A DNA stretch of 64,000 bases, taken from positions 85,953 through 149,952 of the forward strand of contig NZ_FQWC01000010.1 in the NCBI RefSeq assembly GCF_900129555.1, in the 5' to 3' direction. How positions within the stretch are numbered: the first letter of the stretch is position 1; each line of letters begins with the position of its first letter. Of this stretch, positions 53,328 through 62,385 are shown piece after piece. The notes below the pieces were generated by a model. The model was not told where the DNA came from, made no database searches, and was given only the letters and a program-made list of their open reading frames with translations. A program made the translations under genes and the position numbers. The stretch comes from Flavobacterium defluvii. GTDB taxonomy: Bacteria; Bacteroidota; Bacteroidia; Flavobacteriales; Flavobacteriaceae.

Positions 53328-54914
53328 ATGAGAAAAATATATATCTCGCTTTTATTGATAACAAGTTCGCTGTCATTTGCACAGCGAACCGTTACCATCA
53401 GCACAGATAATGTTGTACAAACCATGGACGGTTTTGGAGGTTCAGATGCCTGGAGAACTCAGTTTGTGGGGAAAAATTGGCCAGAGCAAAAAAAGAATGC
53501 CATTGCCGATTTACTTTTCAGTAAAGAAATCGATGCTGAAGGAAATCCAAAAGGAATTGGACTTTCGATCTGGAGATTTAATCTTGGCGCAGGAAGTGCA
53601 GAACAAGGCGAAAACAGTAAAGTTTCTGACGAATGGAGAAGAAGTGAATGTTTTTTGAATGCCGATGGAACTTACGATTTTTCCAAACAAGAAGGGCAAA
53701 GATGGTTTTTACAAGCCGCAAAGAAAAGAGGAGTTGAAAAGTTCCTGATTTTTACAAATAGTCCGCCGGTTTCTATGACCAATAACGGATTATCTTTTGC
53801 CTCTCAAAAGAATAAACTGAATCTAAAAGATGGTGCAATTCCAAAATTTGCCGATTTCTTAGTTCAAAGTATTCAGGGATTGGAAAAAAAAGAAGGAATC
53901 AAATTCGATTATGTAAGTCCGATAAACGAGCCGCAATGGGAATGGATGTCGAATAACGGAACTACAAACAGTCAGGAAGGAACACCAGCAACAAACGACG
54001 AAATCTATGCTTTAACAAAATCACTTTCGGAAAAGCTCAAAGCCAATAAAATGAGCACCGAAATTGTAATTGCAGAAGCTGGACAAATCAACTATTTATA
54101 TGAAAATGTAAATGCCGAAAAACGAGACAATCAAATCGATTATTTCTTCGGAAAAACAAAGACCAACATTTCAAAATTTCCCAATGTAAAAAATGTCATT
54201 TTGGGTCACAGCTATTTTACAACTTGGCCAATCGACAAACAGGTTTTGAGCCGAAAATTAATAGCAGCAAGCATCAAACAAAATCCGGGATTAAAATATT
54301 GGCAGTCTGAATACTGTATTTTAGAAAATCCGGGAGAAAATGAAATCCCGGGCGGTTCGGGCGGAGGAAGAGATTTAGGAATGCAGACTGCTTTATTTGT
54401 TGCACGTTTAATTCACAACGATATTGCTGTTGCCAACGCCGCTTCATGGCAATGGTGGACATCTATAACGCGAGTAGATTACAAAGACGGTTTAATTTAT
54501 TTGGATGATGGAAAAAGTAACGGAGGAACTGAACCTAATTATGTTAGAAACGACGGAGAATTTCACGATTCAAAACTGCTTTGGGCTTTAGGAAATTATT
54601 CTCTTTTTGTACGTCCCGGAATGCAGAGAATTGATATTCCAAACCAAAATGAACAAGATGCAGCAAACGATGTAATGCTGACGGCTTACAAAGATGTTCA
54701 AAATAAAAAACTAATTGTAGTGGCCGTAAACTGCGGAAAATCTGCTCAAAAATACAAGTTCGAATTATCAAAAGGAACGTTAAAAAACAATGAATTAACG
54801 CCTTACGTAACATCTGAAAATTCAAACTTAAAAAGAAATAATGTTCAGAAAATAGATAATCTTGAGATTCCGGCAAGATCAGTAGTGACTTTCGTTGGAG
54901 AACTTCAATATTAG
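53328..54914 (+). CDS. GH30 family glycoside hydrolase 2 (exported)
   Basis: 528 residues, SPI signal (LSFAQ) and no lipobox. Paralogue of GH30 1 through its whole length: MDGFGGSDAWRTQFVGKNW, FNLGAGSAEQGE, acid/base E201 (PINEPQWEWMS), nucleophile E328 (YWQSEYCILEN). The likely location is periplasm, so it may complete digestion started by the surface paralogue. It has a small insertion (MSNNGTTNSQEGTP) after the acid/base Glu, which could change the active-site edge. Confidence 0.9.
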   Translation: MRKIYISLLLITSSLSFAQRTVTISTDNVVQTMDGFGGSDAWRTQFVGKNWPEQKKNAIADLLFSKEIDAEGNPKGIGLSIWRFNLGAGSAEQGENSKVSDEWRRSECFLNADGTYDFSKQEGQRWFLQAAKKRGVEKFLIFTNSPPVSMTNNGLSFASQKNKLNLKDGAIPKFADFLVQSIQGLEKKEGIKFDYVSPINEPQWEWMSNNGTTNSQEGTPATNDEIYALTKSLSEKLKANKMSTEIVIAEAGQINYLYENVNAEKRDNQIDYFFGKTKTNISKFPNVKNVILGHSYFTTWPIDKQVLSRKLIAASIKQNPGLKYWQSEYCILENPGENEIPGGSGGGRDLGMQTALFVARLIHNDIAVANAASWQWWTSITRVDYKDGLIYLDDGKSNGGTEPNYVRNDGEFHDSKLLWALGNYSLFVRPGMQRIDIPNQNEQDAANDVMLTAYKDVQNKKLIVVAVNCGKSAQKYKFELSKGTLKNNELTPYVTSENSNLKRNNVQKIDNLEIPARSVVTFVGELQY

Positions 54915-54937
54915 AGTTTCGGATTTGTATAACGAAG

Positions 54938-54990
54938 CTTCGACTTCGCTCAGCCTGACAAACGAATGTCATCCTGAGCGAAGTCGAAGG
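54938..54990. repeat. REP-like hairpin plus octamer repeat before GH2
   Basis: TTCGACTTCGCTCAGCCTGACA (from 54939) faces TGTCATCCTGAGCGAAGTCGA. Further right, 55043-55074 is four degenerate 8-mers: TTAGAACC, TTAGCATC, TCAGCACC, ATAGCACC. Both lie in the 169-base gap before the GH2 gene. Confidence 0.75.
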
Positions 54991-55083
54991 AACGTTCCAA
55001 TTTTCAAGTTCAGCTTAAAACCTGAAACCTGAAACAAAAAACTTAGAACCTTAGCATCTCAGCACCATAGCACCTTTAAAAAA

Positions 55084-57504
55084 ATGTTTAGAAAAAAAAT
55101 CATATTACCCGTATTTCTCTTCTCATGTATATCGGCATTCAGCCAAATATCATTTGGAGATTCACAAAAAATAAACGACAACTGGAAATTCAATCTTCAG
55201 GAAACTCCAGATGCAAAAAATACAAGTTTTGACGACAGCAAATGGCAGTCAGTAAACGTTCCGCACGACTGGAGCGTAAAAGGACAATTAAGCCCAACGC
55301 TGGCAAGCTGTCAAGGATACTTACCGGGTGGAATTGCTTGGTACAGAAAATCAATCAATATTCCGCAGAGCAAAAGCGGCGAAAAAGTCTATTTATACTT
55401 TGAAGGCGTTTACAACAGAAGTGAAGTTTTTATCAACGGACATTCTTTAGGAAAACGTCCAAATGGTTATATTTCATTTGCTTATGATGCTACACAATAT
55501 GTAAAATTTGGAGGAGAAAATACCATTTCTGTTCGCGTAGATCACAGTCAAAGTGCCGATTCACGCTGGTACACTGGTTCAGGAATTTACAGAAATGTCT
55601 GGCTGGTATACGCAAATCCGGTTCATATCGGACAATGGGGCGTTTATGCTTATCCAGAAGTGAAAAACGGAACGGGAACTTTAAATGTTGAGGTTGATGT
55701 AGAAAACGGTTCAGCTTCAAAATCAAGTCTTACGGTTGTAAATGAATTGATTTCGAAAGATGGAAAATCGGTTGCAAAATCTTCTTCAAAAGTTGAGGTT
55801 GCAGCAAATCAAAACGGAAAAATTTCGACCAAATTAAACGTGAAAAATCCACAAATCTGGGATTTGGAAAACCCGAATTTATATCAGCTTAAAACAACGG
55901 TTTTAAAAGATGGAAAACAAATCGATCAAACCGTAACCAAAACAGGCTTTAGAACTTTTACTTTCGATCCCAATAATGGTTTTGCGTTGAATGGAAAATG
56001 GATGAAAATGAAAGGCGTTTGTCTGCATCACGATGCCGGAGTTTTAGGTTCGGCAGTACCTCGTGAAGTTTGGGAAACCAGATTAAAAACATTAAAAGAA
56101 ATTGGCGTAAATGCCATTCGTACAAGTCATAATCCGCAAGCTCCGGTTTTCTATGAACTTTGTGATGAATTAGGCTTATTAGTTTTAAATGAGGCTTATG
56201 ACGAATGGGAATTTCCAAAACGAAAATGGCTTGAAGGCTGGAATTACGGAACTCCGGGCTTCGAAGGTTCATTTGATATTTTTGCAGAATATGCAGAAAA
56301 AGATTTAGAAGATTTTGTTCGTCGTGACCGCAATCATTTATCTGTTTTTGGATGGAGTATTGGTAACGAAGTTGATTATCCAAACGATCCGTATTCGCAT
56401 CCGGTTTTAGATAAAGGAAAAGACGGTTTTGGACAAGCAGCTTATGGAGGTTACAAAAAAGATGCTCCGGATGCCATGCGTCTTGGAGCCATTGCAAAAC
56501 GTTTAGTTGCCGCAGTAAAAAAATACGATAAATCACGACCAACAACGGCTGGTTTAGCAGGAGTTGCCATGTCTAACGAAACCGAATATCCGGGCGCTTT
56601 AGACATTACAGGATACAATTATACAGAAAGTAAATACCAAAGCGATCACGAGAAATATCCTAAAAGAGTAATTTACGGTAGTGAAAATGTTCATGATATG
56701 GAACCCTGGCTTGCTGTAAAAAACAACAAACATATTTTCGGACAGTTTTTATGGACAGGAATTGATTATTTAGGAGAATCGGGAAGATGGCCTTCAAGAG
56801 GATTTTATTCTGGTTTAGTTGATTTTGCAGGCGTTATCAAGCCGAGAGGATATTTCCGTCAGTCACTTTGGTCAGATAAACCAATGGCTTATATTGGAAC
56901 TTATCCGTTAACAAATGAAAAAGATATTTCTAAAGATGCGTGGGCAATCTGGAACTACAAAGACGGAGAAAAAATACGCGTAGTTTGTTATACAAACGCT
57001 GCAAAAGCTCGTTTAGAATTAAACGGAAAAGTAGTGGGCGAAACGAAACCTTACGACGAAAAAACCGGAATTATTTATTGGGATATTCCTTTTGCTTCAG
57101 GAAAATTAGAAGTAATTGGCTTAAGCAAAGATGATAAAGAAGTTAGTAGATTCAACATAACATCAACGCAGCAACCAGTTGAATTAACGATTGCTGATAA
57201 AAATATAACAATCTCAAAAGACAAAGGCGTTGCTAAAATAATGGTTCAGGTAAAAGATCAAAACGGACTTCCGGTAATGCTTTCAGATAACGAAGTAACC
57301 TGCACGATAAACGGCCCGGGAATTTTATTAGGACTTGAAGCCGGAAACAACAGCGACATGACAGACTATACAGATAATGTTCAGCGTGTATTTCACGGAC
57401 ATATTGCGGCATACGTTCAATCTACTGGAGAAGCCCAGCCTATTAAAGTTACGTTTACTAGTCAATGGTTAAAACCGGTTGAAGTTGCGATTAACGTTAA
57501 GTAG
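55084..57504 (+). CDS. GH2 family beta-galactosidase-like enzyme
   Basis: 806 residues with an SPI signal (AFSQ). Domains: sugar-binding jellyroll (~30-190, YFEGVYNRSEVFINGHSLGKRPNGY), Ig-like (~195-290), TIM barrel (~295-590) with acid/base E429 in GWSIGNEVD and nucleophile E534 in YGSENVHD, and two C-terminal beta domains (~600-806). The KGVCLHHDAGVLGSAVP and IRTSHNPQAP segments are typical of Bacteroidota GH2 beta-galactosidases. Periplasmic exo-enzyme of the PUL. Confidence 0.93.
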   Translation: MFRKKIILPVFLFSCISAFSQISFGDSQKINDNWKFNLQETPDAKNTSFDDSKWQSVNVPHDWSVKGQLSPTLASCQGYLPGGIAWYRKSINIPQSKSGEKVYLYFEGVYNRSEVFINGHSLGKRPNGYISFAYDATQYVKFGGENTISVRVDHSQSADSRWYTGSGIYRNVWLVYANPVHIGQWGVYAYPEVKNGTGTLNVEVDVENGSASKSSLTVVNELISKDGKSVAKSSSKVEVAANQNGKISTKLNVKNPQIWDLENPNLYQLKTTVLKDGKQIDQTVTKTGFRTFTFDPNNGFALNGKWMKMKGVCLHHDAGVLGSAVPREVWETRLKTLKEIGVNAIRTSHNPQAPVFYELCDELGLLVLNEAYDEWEFPKRKWLEGWNYGTPGFEGSFDIFAEYAEKDLEDFVRRDRNHLSVFGWSIGNEVDYPNDPYSHPVLDKGKDGFGQAAYGGYKKDAPDAMRLGAIAKRLVAAVKKYDKSRPTTAGLAGVAMSNETEYPGALDITGYNYTESKYQSDHEKYPKRVIYGSENVHDMEPWLAVKNNKHIFGQFLWTGIDYLGESGRWPSRGFYSGLVDFAGVIKPRGYFRQSLWSDKPMAYIGTYPLTNEKDISKDAWAIWNYKDGEKIRVVCYTNAAKARLELNGKVVGETKPYDEKTGIIYWDIPFASGKLEVIGLSKDDKEVSRFNITSTQQPVELTIADKNITISKDKGVAKIMVQVKDQNGLPVMLSDNEVTCTINGPGILLGLEAGNNSDMTDYTDNVQRVFHGHIAAYVQSTGEAQPIKVTFTSQWLKPVEVAINVK

Positions 57505-57512
57505 AAAATTTA

Positions 57513-57650
57513 AACACATAGAAACATTGATTTTGAGAATAAAAAATTAGGTATTTCACTTATTTCAAAAAAACATAGTAAGCTATGTGTTAGAAACTGG
57601 TTTCTTTCTGTAGACTTTGATAAGCAATGAAATCTATGTTTCTATGTGTT
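57513..57650 (+). repeat. Terminal-inverted-repeat element, copy D (138 bp)
   Basis: AACACATAGAAACATTG (57513-57529) faces CTATGTTTCTATGTGTT (57634-57650), 16 of 17 pairs. Inside are GGTATTTCACTT, ACATAGTAAGCTATGTG and GAAACTGGTTTC in the A/B order. Located between two PUL genes. Confidence 0.8.
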
Positions 57651-57698
57651 TAAAAATAATTCATTACATTTAAAATGTGTAATCTACATTTATTAAAT

Positions 57699-59069
57699 AT
57701 GAAGATAAAAAATATAGCTGCTTTGTTTGCAGGAGTTGTTTTAATTACCACTTCAGCCAATGCACAAAAGAAAACCTTCCAAAAAGACGAATTCAAACAA
57801 TGGGCACAAACTCCGCCAATGGGCTGGAACAGCTGGGATTGTTACGGGCCAACTGTTGAAGAACACGAAGTAAAAGCCAACGCCGATTATATGGCAAAGA
57901 ACCTAAAACAATTTGGCTGGGAATACGTCGTTGTAGATATTCGTTGGTTTGTAGAAAACGACAAAGCAGGAGGTTACAACCAAACAGATCCACGTTATGT
58001 AATCGATCAATACGGAAGATATTTGCCGGCTGTAAACCGTTTTCCATCAGCAAAAAATGGACAGGGATTTAAACCTTTGGCAGATTATATTCATAAAAAA
58101 GGATTAAAATTCGGAATTCATATTATGCGCGGAATTCCAAAAAAAGCCGTTGAAGACAAACTGCCTATAAAAGGCACAAACGGAATTACGGCAGATCAGG
58201 TTTATTCAACAGCTTTGCAATGCGAATGGCTGAAAGATAATTATACGGTTGTAGCAGACAAACCGGGAGCGCAGGAATATTATAATTCTATTTTTGAATT
58301 GTACGCACAATGGGGCGTAGATTTTATTAAAATTGATGATTTGTCAAGACCGTATCACGAAGGCGAAATCAACTTAATCAGAAATGCGATCGACAACTGC
58401 GGACGTAAAATTGTTTTAAGCACTTCGCCTGGAGAAACGCCAATTGAAGCCGCGCCACACGTAACCACACACGCTAATATGTGGCGTATGGTAGACGACG
58501 TTTGGGACACTTGGCCGCATATTACACATTTAATGGATGTTGCACAAAAGTGGTATCCGTATATCGCACCGGGAACATGGCCGGACTGTGATATGATTCC
58601 GCTTGGCCGAATTTCGATAAGAGGAGAAAGAGGTGAAGACCGAATGACACGTTTAACCAAAGACGAGCAATATACGCTGATTACGTTTTTCAATATTTTT
58701 AAATCACCGTTGTTTTTTGGCGGAGATTTACCAAGCAACGACGCTTTTACATTATCATTATTGACGAATAAAAATGTCGTAAAAATGCATAACGAAAGCA
58801 CAGACGTAAAACAGCTTTTCCAAAAAGACGGGCAAATTGCCGTGACTTCAAAAAATGCAAAAGACGGAAGTATTTATCTGGCTTTGTTTAATATTTCAGA
58901 TTCAGTGTCTCAGAATGTTTCAGTAAATCTTTCTGATCTTGGAATTTCAGGTTCTGCTGAAGTTTTAAATATGTGGACAAACGAAAAATCCAAAACAACA
59001 TCAACAACAATTACAGCCGATTTAAAACCGCACAGTTCCGTTTTATATCAAATAAAAAGTAAAAAATAA
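57699..59069 (+). CDS. GH27 family alpha-galactosidase-like enzyme
   Basis: 456 residues from ATG at 57699 (an ATG 24 bases upstream would give a non-signal leader). SPI signal (SANAQ). GH27 barrel: QTPPMGWNSWDCYG, catalytic nucleophile D213 (DFIKIDDLS), acid/base D267 (WRMVDDVWDTW), and WPDCDMIPLG; C-terminal beta-sandwich. GH27 includes alpha-galactosidases and beta-L-arabinopyranosidases; both would fit an arabinogalactan. The stop overlaps the next start (TAATG). Confidence 0.92.
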   Translation: MKIKNIAALFAGVVLITTSANAQKKTFQKDEFKQWAQTPPMGWNSWDCYGPTVEEHEVKANADYMAKNLKQFGWEYVVVDIRWFVENDKAGGYNQTDPRYVIDQYGRYLPAVNRFPSAKNGQGFKPLADYIHKKGLKFGIHIMRGIPKKAVEDKLPIKGTNGITADQVYSTALQCEWLKDNYTVVADKPGAQEYYNSIFELYAQWGVDFIKIDDLSRPYHEGEINLIRNAIDNCGRKIVLSTSPGETPIEAAPHVTTHANMWRMVDDVWDTWPHITHLMDVAQKWYPYIAPGTWPDCDMIPLGRISIRGERGEDRMTRLTKDEQYTLITFFNIFKSPLFFGGDLPSNDAFTLSLLTNKNVVKMHNESTDVKQLFQKDGQIAVTSKNAKDGSIYLALFNISDSVSQNVSVNLSDLGISGSAEVLNMWTNEKSKTTSTTITADLKPHSSVLYQIKSKK

Positions 59070-61000
59070 TGAAGAAAGCACAGTTTAGCCTTGTATTATT
59101 TTTATCGATTTTTAATTTTTTACAAGCCCAGAATACAAAAGGAATTCCGCCCGCAATTGCCGAGAAAGATTTAACAGCCTATTTATTTGTTTATTTCACA
59201 GGAAATTCTGTTGAAGAAGAAGCAGTTCGTTTCGCCGTAAGTGCAGATGGTTATCATTATTATCATCTTAATGATAACAAACCGGTTTTAGACAGCAAAA
59301 CAATCAGTTCAACCGGAGGCGTTCGCGATCCGCATATTTTGCGCGGCGAAGACGGAAAAACCTTTTATATGGTGTTAACCGATATGACTTCTTCAAAAGG
59401 CTGGGATAGCAATCGTGCGATGGTTTTGCTAAAAAGCACCGATTTAGTAAACTGGAAAAGCAGCGTAGTGAATATTCAAACTACTTTTCCCGGAAATGAA
59501 AACCTAAAACGTGTTTGGGCACCGCAGACAATTTATGACACCAAAGCCGGAAAGTATTTAATTTATTTTAGTCTGCAGTATGCCGGAGGTCCTGATAAAA
59601 TTTATTACGCTTACGCGAATAAGGATTTCACAGGTTTAGAAAGTGCTCCGAAATTATTATTTGTTCCAAAATCAGAAAGAGCCTGTATCGACGGAGATAT
59701 AATTGAAAAAGACGGAGTTTACCATCTTTTCTATAAAACAGAAACCGAAACGGCAGGAATAAAAGTGGCCACAACAACCGATTTAACTTCAGGAAAATGG
59801 ACTGAAAATGATAATTATCTGCAGCAGACAAAACACGGTGTCGAAGGTTCGAGCGTTTTCAAACTCAACAATTCAGATGAATATATTCTGATGTATGATG
59901 TTTACACAAAAGGAAGATATCAGTTTACAAAAACTACCGATTTAGAAAATTTCAAGGTTATTGATAATGATATTTCTATGGATTTTAATCCGCGTCACGG
60001 AACGATTTTACCGATTACACGCTCTGAATTAAAAAGAATTACTAATAAATGGGGATTACCTGCGAAATTTCCAAAAATCAATAATAATCCAGTTCTCGAA
60101 GGTTATTATGCCGATCCTGAAATTCTGTATTCAAACAAAACAAAAAAATATTATATCTATCCAACAAGCGACGGATTTGACGGCTGGTCGGGCAATTATT
60201 TTAAAACCTTTTCATCCGATAATTTGACTGATTGGAAAGACGAAGGAATCATTCTCGATCTTAGAAAAGATGTAAGCTGGGCAAACCGAAATGCGTGGGC
60301 GCCGTGTATTGTAGAGAAAAAAATAAAAGGCAAATACCAGTATTTTTATTATTTCACAGCGGCACAAAAAATAGGTGTGGCCGTTTCAGACAATCCAACC
60401 GGACCATTTAAAGACAGCGGAAAAGCATTAATTGCTGCAAGACCGGCAGGAGTTAACGGAGGTCAGGAAATTGACCCGGATGTTTTTACAGATCCTAAAA
60501 CTGGGAAAAGTTATTTGTATTGGGGAAATGGTTATATGGCTGTCGCCGAATTAAATCCAGATATGATTTCGATAAAACCGGAAAGCACAAAAGTAATTAC
60601 GGTTGATGACACATTTCGCGAAGGAACGTATGTAATTTACAGAAAAGGAATTTATTATTTCTTGTGGAGTGAAGACGATACGAGAAGTCCAAATTATAAA
60701 GTGAGATACGGAACTTCAAAATCGCCTTTGGGACCAATCGAAATTCCCAAAAATAACATTGTCATTCAGGGAAAACCAGAAGCTGGGATTCATGCAACAG
60801 GACATAATTCGGTATTGCAGATTCCAAACAAAGAAGAATGGTTTATAACATATCATCGTTTTTCATATCCAACAGGAATAAAAATGGGAGACGCCGGAGG
60901 ATTTCATCGTGAAGTGTGTATTGATAAATTAGATTTTAATCCGGATGGAACAATAAAACAAGTTATTCCAACTCATAACGGAGTCGAAGGTTTAAAATAA
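59069..61000 (+). CDS. Tandem GH43 enzyme (two propeller domains)
   Basis: 643 residues, SPI signal (LQAQ). Two five-bladed GH43 propellers. N-terminal domain (~30-325): GGVRDPHILRGEDGKTFYM (base Asp), ERACIDGDIIEKDGVYHLFYK and KHGVEGSSVF (acid Glu). C-terminal domain (~345-640): EGYYADPEILYSNKTKKYY, GGQEIDPDVFTDPKTG and FREGTYVIYRKGIYYFLW. Both retain the two Asp and one Glu of active GH43. Substrates are probably alpha-L-arabinofuranose and/or beta-galactose. Last gene of the PUL. Confidence 0.9.
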   Translation: MKKAQFSLVLFLSIFNFLQAQNTKGIPPAIAEKDLTAYLFVYFTGNSVEEEAVRFAVSADGYHYYHLNDNKPVLDSKTISSTGGVRDPHILRGEDGKTFYMVLTDMTSSKGWDSNRAMVLLKSTDLVNWKSSVVNIQTTFPGNENLKRVWAPQTIYDTKAGKYLIYFSLQYAGGPDKIYYAYANKDFTGLESAPKLLFVPKSERACIDGDIIEKDGVYHLFYKTETETAGIKVATTTDLTSGKWTENDNYLQQTKHGVEGSSVFKLNNSDEYILMYDVYTKGRYQFTKTTDLENFKVIDNDISMDFNPRHGTILPITRSELKRITNKWGLPAKFPKINNNPVLEGYYADPEILYSNKTKKYYIYPTSDGFDGWSGNYFKTFSSDNLTDWKDEGIILDLRKDVSWANRNAWAPCIVEKKIKGKYQYFYYFTAAQKIGVAVSDNPTGPFKDSGKALIAARPAGVNGGQEIDPDVFTDPKTGKSYLYWGNGYMAVAELNPDMISIKPESTKVITVDDTFREGTYVIYRKGIYYFLWSEDDTRSPNYKVRYGTSKSPLGPIEIPKNNIVIQGKPEAGIHATGHNSVLQIPNKEEWFITYHRFSYPTGIKMGDAGGFHREVCIDKLDFNPDGTIKQVIPTHNGVEGLK

Positions 61001-61017
61001 TTTTTTGCTTTTTTTCT

Positions 61018-61048
61018 AAAGCCATTCCGTAAAAGGAGTGGCTTTTTT
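61018..61048 (+). terminator. PUL terminator
   Basis: AAAGCCATTCC (61018-61028) pairs with GGAGTGGCTTTTTT (61035-61048) around a six-base loop; it ends the PUL transcript 18 bases past the stop. Confidence 0.85.
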
Positions 61049-61251
61049 GCATGGTTTTTAATGTAAGTAAAACGTTATAATGGTTAATTAAAATATAAGT
61101 AAAAATTTATAATTAGATTGAATTACAACCTCTGGTTATATTCTATAAGCTGGTTTGTAAGAAAAAAAAGGTGATTATGCGTAATATTGCGAAAGGATGT
61201 GCTGCTGACCACTGCAGCATTTCTTAATACATTCATTTAAGCCGAAAACAA

Positions 61252-61287
61252 TTTTAAAGAAACTCTCTCACCAAGCTTTCTTTAAAA
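61252..61287 (+). promoter_or_regulatory. 11-bp leader stem-loop upstream of 61308
   Basis: TTTTAAAGAAA (61252-61262) and TTTCTTTAAAA (61277-61287), perfect, with its last base 20 bases before the start codon. A smaller TGCTGC/GCAGCA hairpin lies near 61199-61218. These are the only structures in the 307-base gap 61001-61307. Confidence 0.5.
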
Positions 61288-61307
61288 AGATTTAATTTTT
61301 ATTTATT

Positions 61308-61715
61308 ATGTTCATTTTCCTCACCCAGGACCAGGTACAGTTTCAGTACGGGTCAAAACAATGGCAGTACAGTTTTAATGAAATTGTAGAACTCGGACTG
61401 CTCAAAAAAAAGAAATCCTATCTTTTTGAAAACAGCTCTTTTATCGCAGTTACAGCTTCAGCTTATTACTGCATGATTTTTACCAAATTAACAGAGTTGT
61501 ATTATGTAATTCCAGCTTTACTCTGCTACACTTTTCTCATTATTTTACGGTTTCATAATAAAACCGAATTTGATTATTTTGTCATTGTAAAAGACATTTA
61601 CAAAAAAGAAACTAAAGTAAAAATCAATGCTTTAGACCGACCAATAATCGGAAAACAAATCGATCAGTATTTACATTTTGAATACGAACGAATTTTAAAA
61701 AATCCCCAAAACTAA
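61308..61715 (+). CDS. Hypothetical small membrane protein
   Basis: 135 residues. Two adjacent transmembrane helices (about 45-63 and 65-83: SFIAVTASAYYCMIF and YYVIPALLCYTFLIIL) between an N-terminal beta-rich part (QVQFQYGSKQWQYSFNEI) and a basic C-terminal part. Layout recalls small PH-like YcxB/EbsA-type membrane proteins, but I cannot confirm a family. It may share a transcript with the 31-codon ORF that follows eight bases later. Confidence 0.7.
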   Translation: MFIFLTQDQVQFQYGSKQWQYSFNEIVELGLLKKKKSYLFENSSFIAVTASAYYCMIFTKLTELYYVIPALLCYTFLIILRFHNKTEFDYFVIVKDIYKKETKVKINALDRPIIGKQIDQYLHFEYERILKNPQN

Positions 61716-61723
61716 ATATCAGA

Positions 61724-61819
61724 ATGAATCAGCTATTGAATGAAATCTCAGAAAACGATTTAATTTTTATGGTTGTTGCTCTGATTTATGGTTTTATAAT
61801 TATAATTAGAAAAAAATAA
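61724..61819 (+). CDS. 31-residue membrane peptide
   Basis: Starts eight bases after the previous stop: MNQLLNEISEN, then a helix (DLIFMVVALIYGFIIIIR), then a Lys pair. Length, spacing and one clean TM helix support a real mini-gene, but nothing else does. Confidence 0.45.
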   Translation: MNQLLNEISENDLIFMVVALIYGFIIIIRKK

Positions 61820-61874
61820 AAAACCTGGCTTATCAACCTACGATAAAACAGATTTTTTGATTCCAAATAAAAGA

Positions 61875-61922
61875 TATAGCTGCAATGCCCCCCTAAGTTT
61901 AGTTGCGGCTGTTTCAGCTATA
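61875..61922 (+). other. Structured segment upstream of XRE gene
   Basis: TATAGCTG (61875-61882) faces CAGCTATA (61915-61922), with GCAA/TTGC inside and a run of six Cs in the loop. The GC content is clearly above its surroundings. It lies 24 bases before the XRE start, so it may be a leader hairpin or operator. Confidence 0.45.
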
Positions 61923-61946
61923 CACGCCCCTCCCCAAATCAAACTT

Positions 61947-62336
61947 ATGGCAACTTCAATAAAAAATAAAATAAAAAGCATTAGAGAGTTAAAAAATTAT
62001 ACTCAGGAATATATGGCAGATCAACTCGGTGTCACACAGGCAGGTTATAGCAAAATTGAAAAAGGAAGAACAATTTTATCCTACGTTAAATTAGTAGAAA
62101 TAGCCCGAATTTTAGAAGTCAGCGTCGAGGATATAATTAGTTTTGACAGTCAAAGATATTTCAACAACATTAATACCGTAAAAGGAAACAGTAATAACGG
62201 AAGCATATTAATAAATTCAAACAACGATGAAGCTTTAAAAGAGCTTTATGAAGATAAAATAAAGCTTCTCGAAAAACTTTTAAATAAAACAGAAGAAGAA
62301 CTAAACCTATACAAAAAAAAGTTTGGTCACTTATAA
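61947..62336 (+). CDS. XRE family HTH regulator with coiled-coil tail
   Basis: 129 residues from ATG at 61947 (the longer frame from TTG at 61857 lacks homology). HTH_3/Cro fold (~5-62: IRELKNYTQEYMADQLGVTQAGYSKIEKG, VKLVEIARILEVSVEDIISF). A Asn/Ser-rich spacer (NINTVKGNSNNGSILI) follows, then a C-terminal coiled coil (~90-126, ELYEDKIKLLEKLLNKTEEEL). Flavobacterial regulators of this build are common; target unknown. Confidence 0.88.
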   Translation: MATSIKNKIKSIRELKNYTQEYMADQLGVTQAGYSKIEKGRTILSYVKLVEIARILEVSVEDIISFDSQRYFNNINTVKGNSNNGSILINSNNDEALKELYEDKIKLLEKLLNKTEEELNLYKKKFGHL

Positions 62337-62337
62337 A

Positions 62338-62366
62338 AAAAACGAGGTCTTAAGGACCTCGTTTTT
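62338..62366. terminator. Bidirectional terminator
   Basis: AAAAACGAGGTC (62338-62349), loop TTAAG, GACCTCGTTTTT (62355-62366); it serves the convergent XRE and YegP genes. Confidence 0.9.
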
Positions 62367-62385
62367 AATTATATGTAATTTGTAA

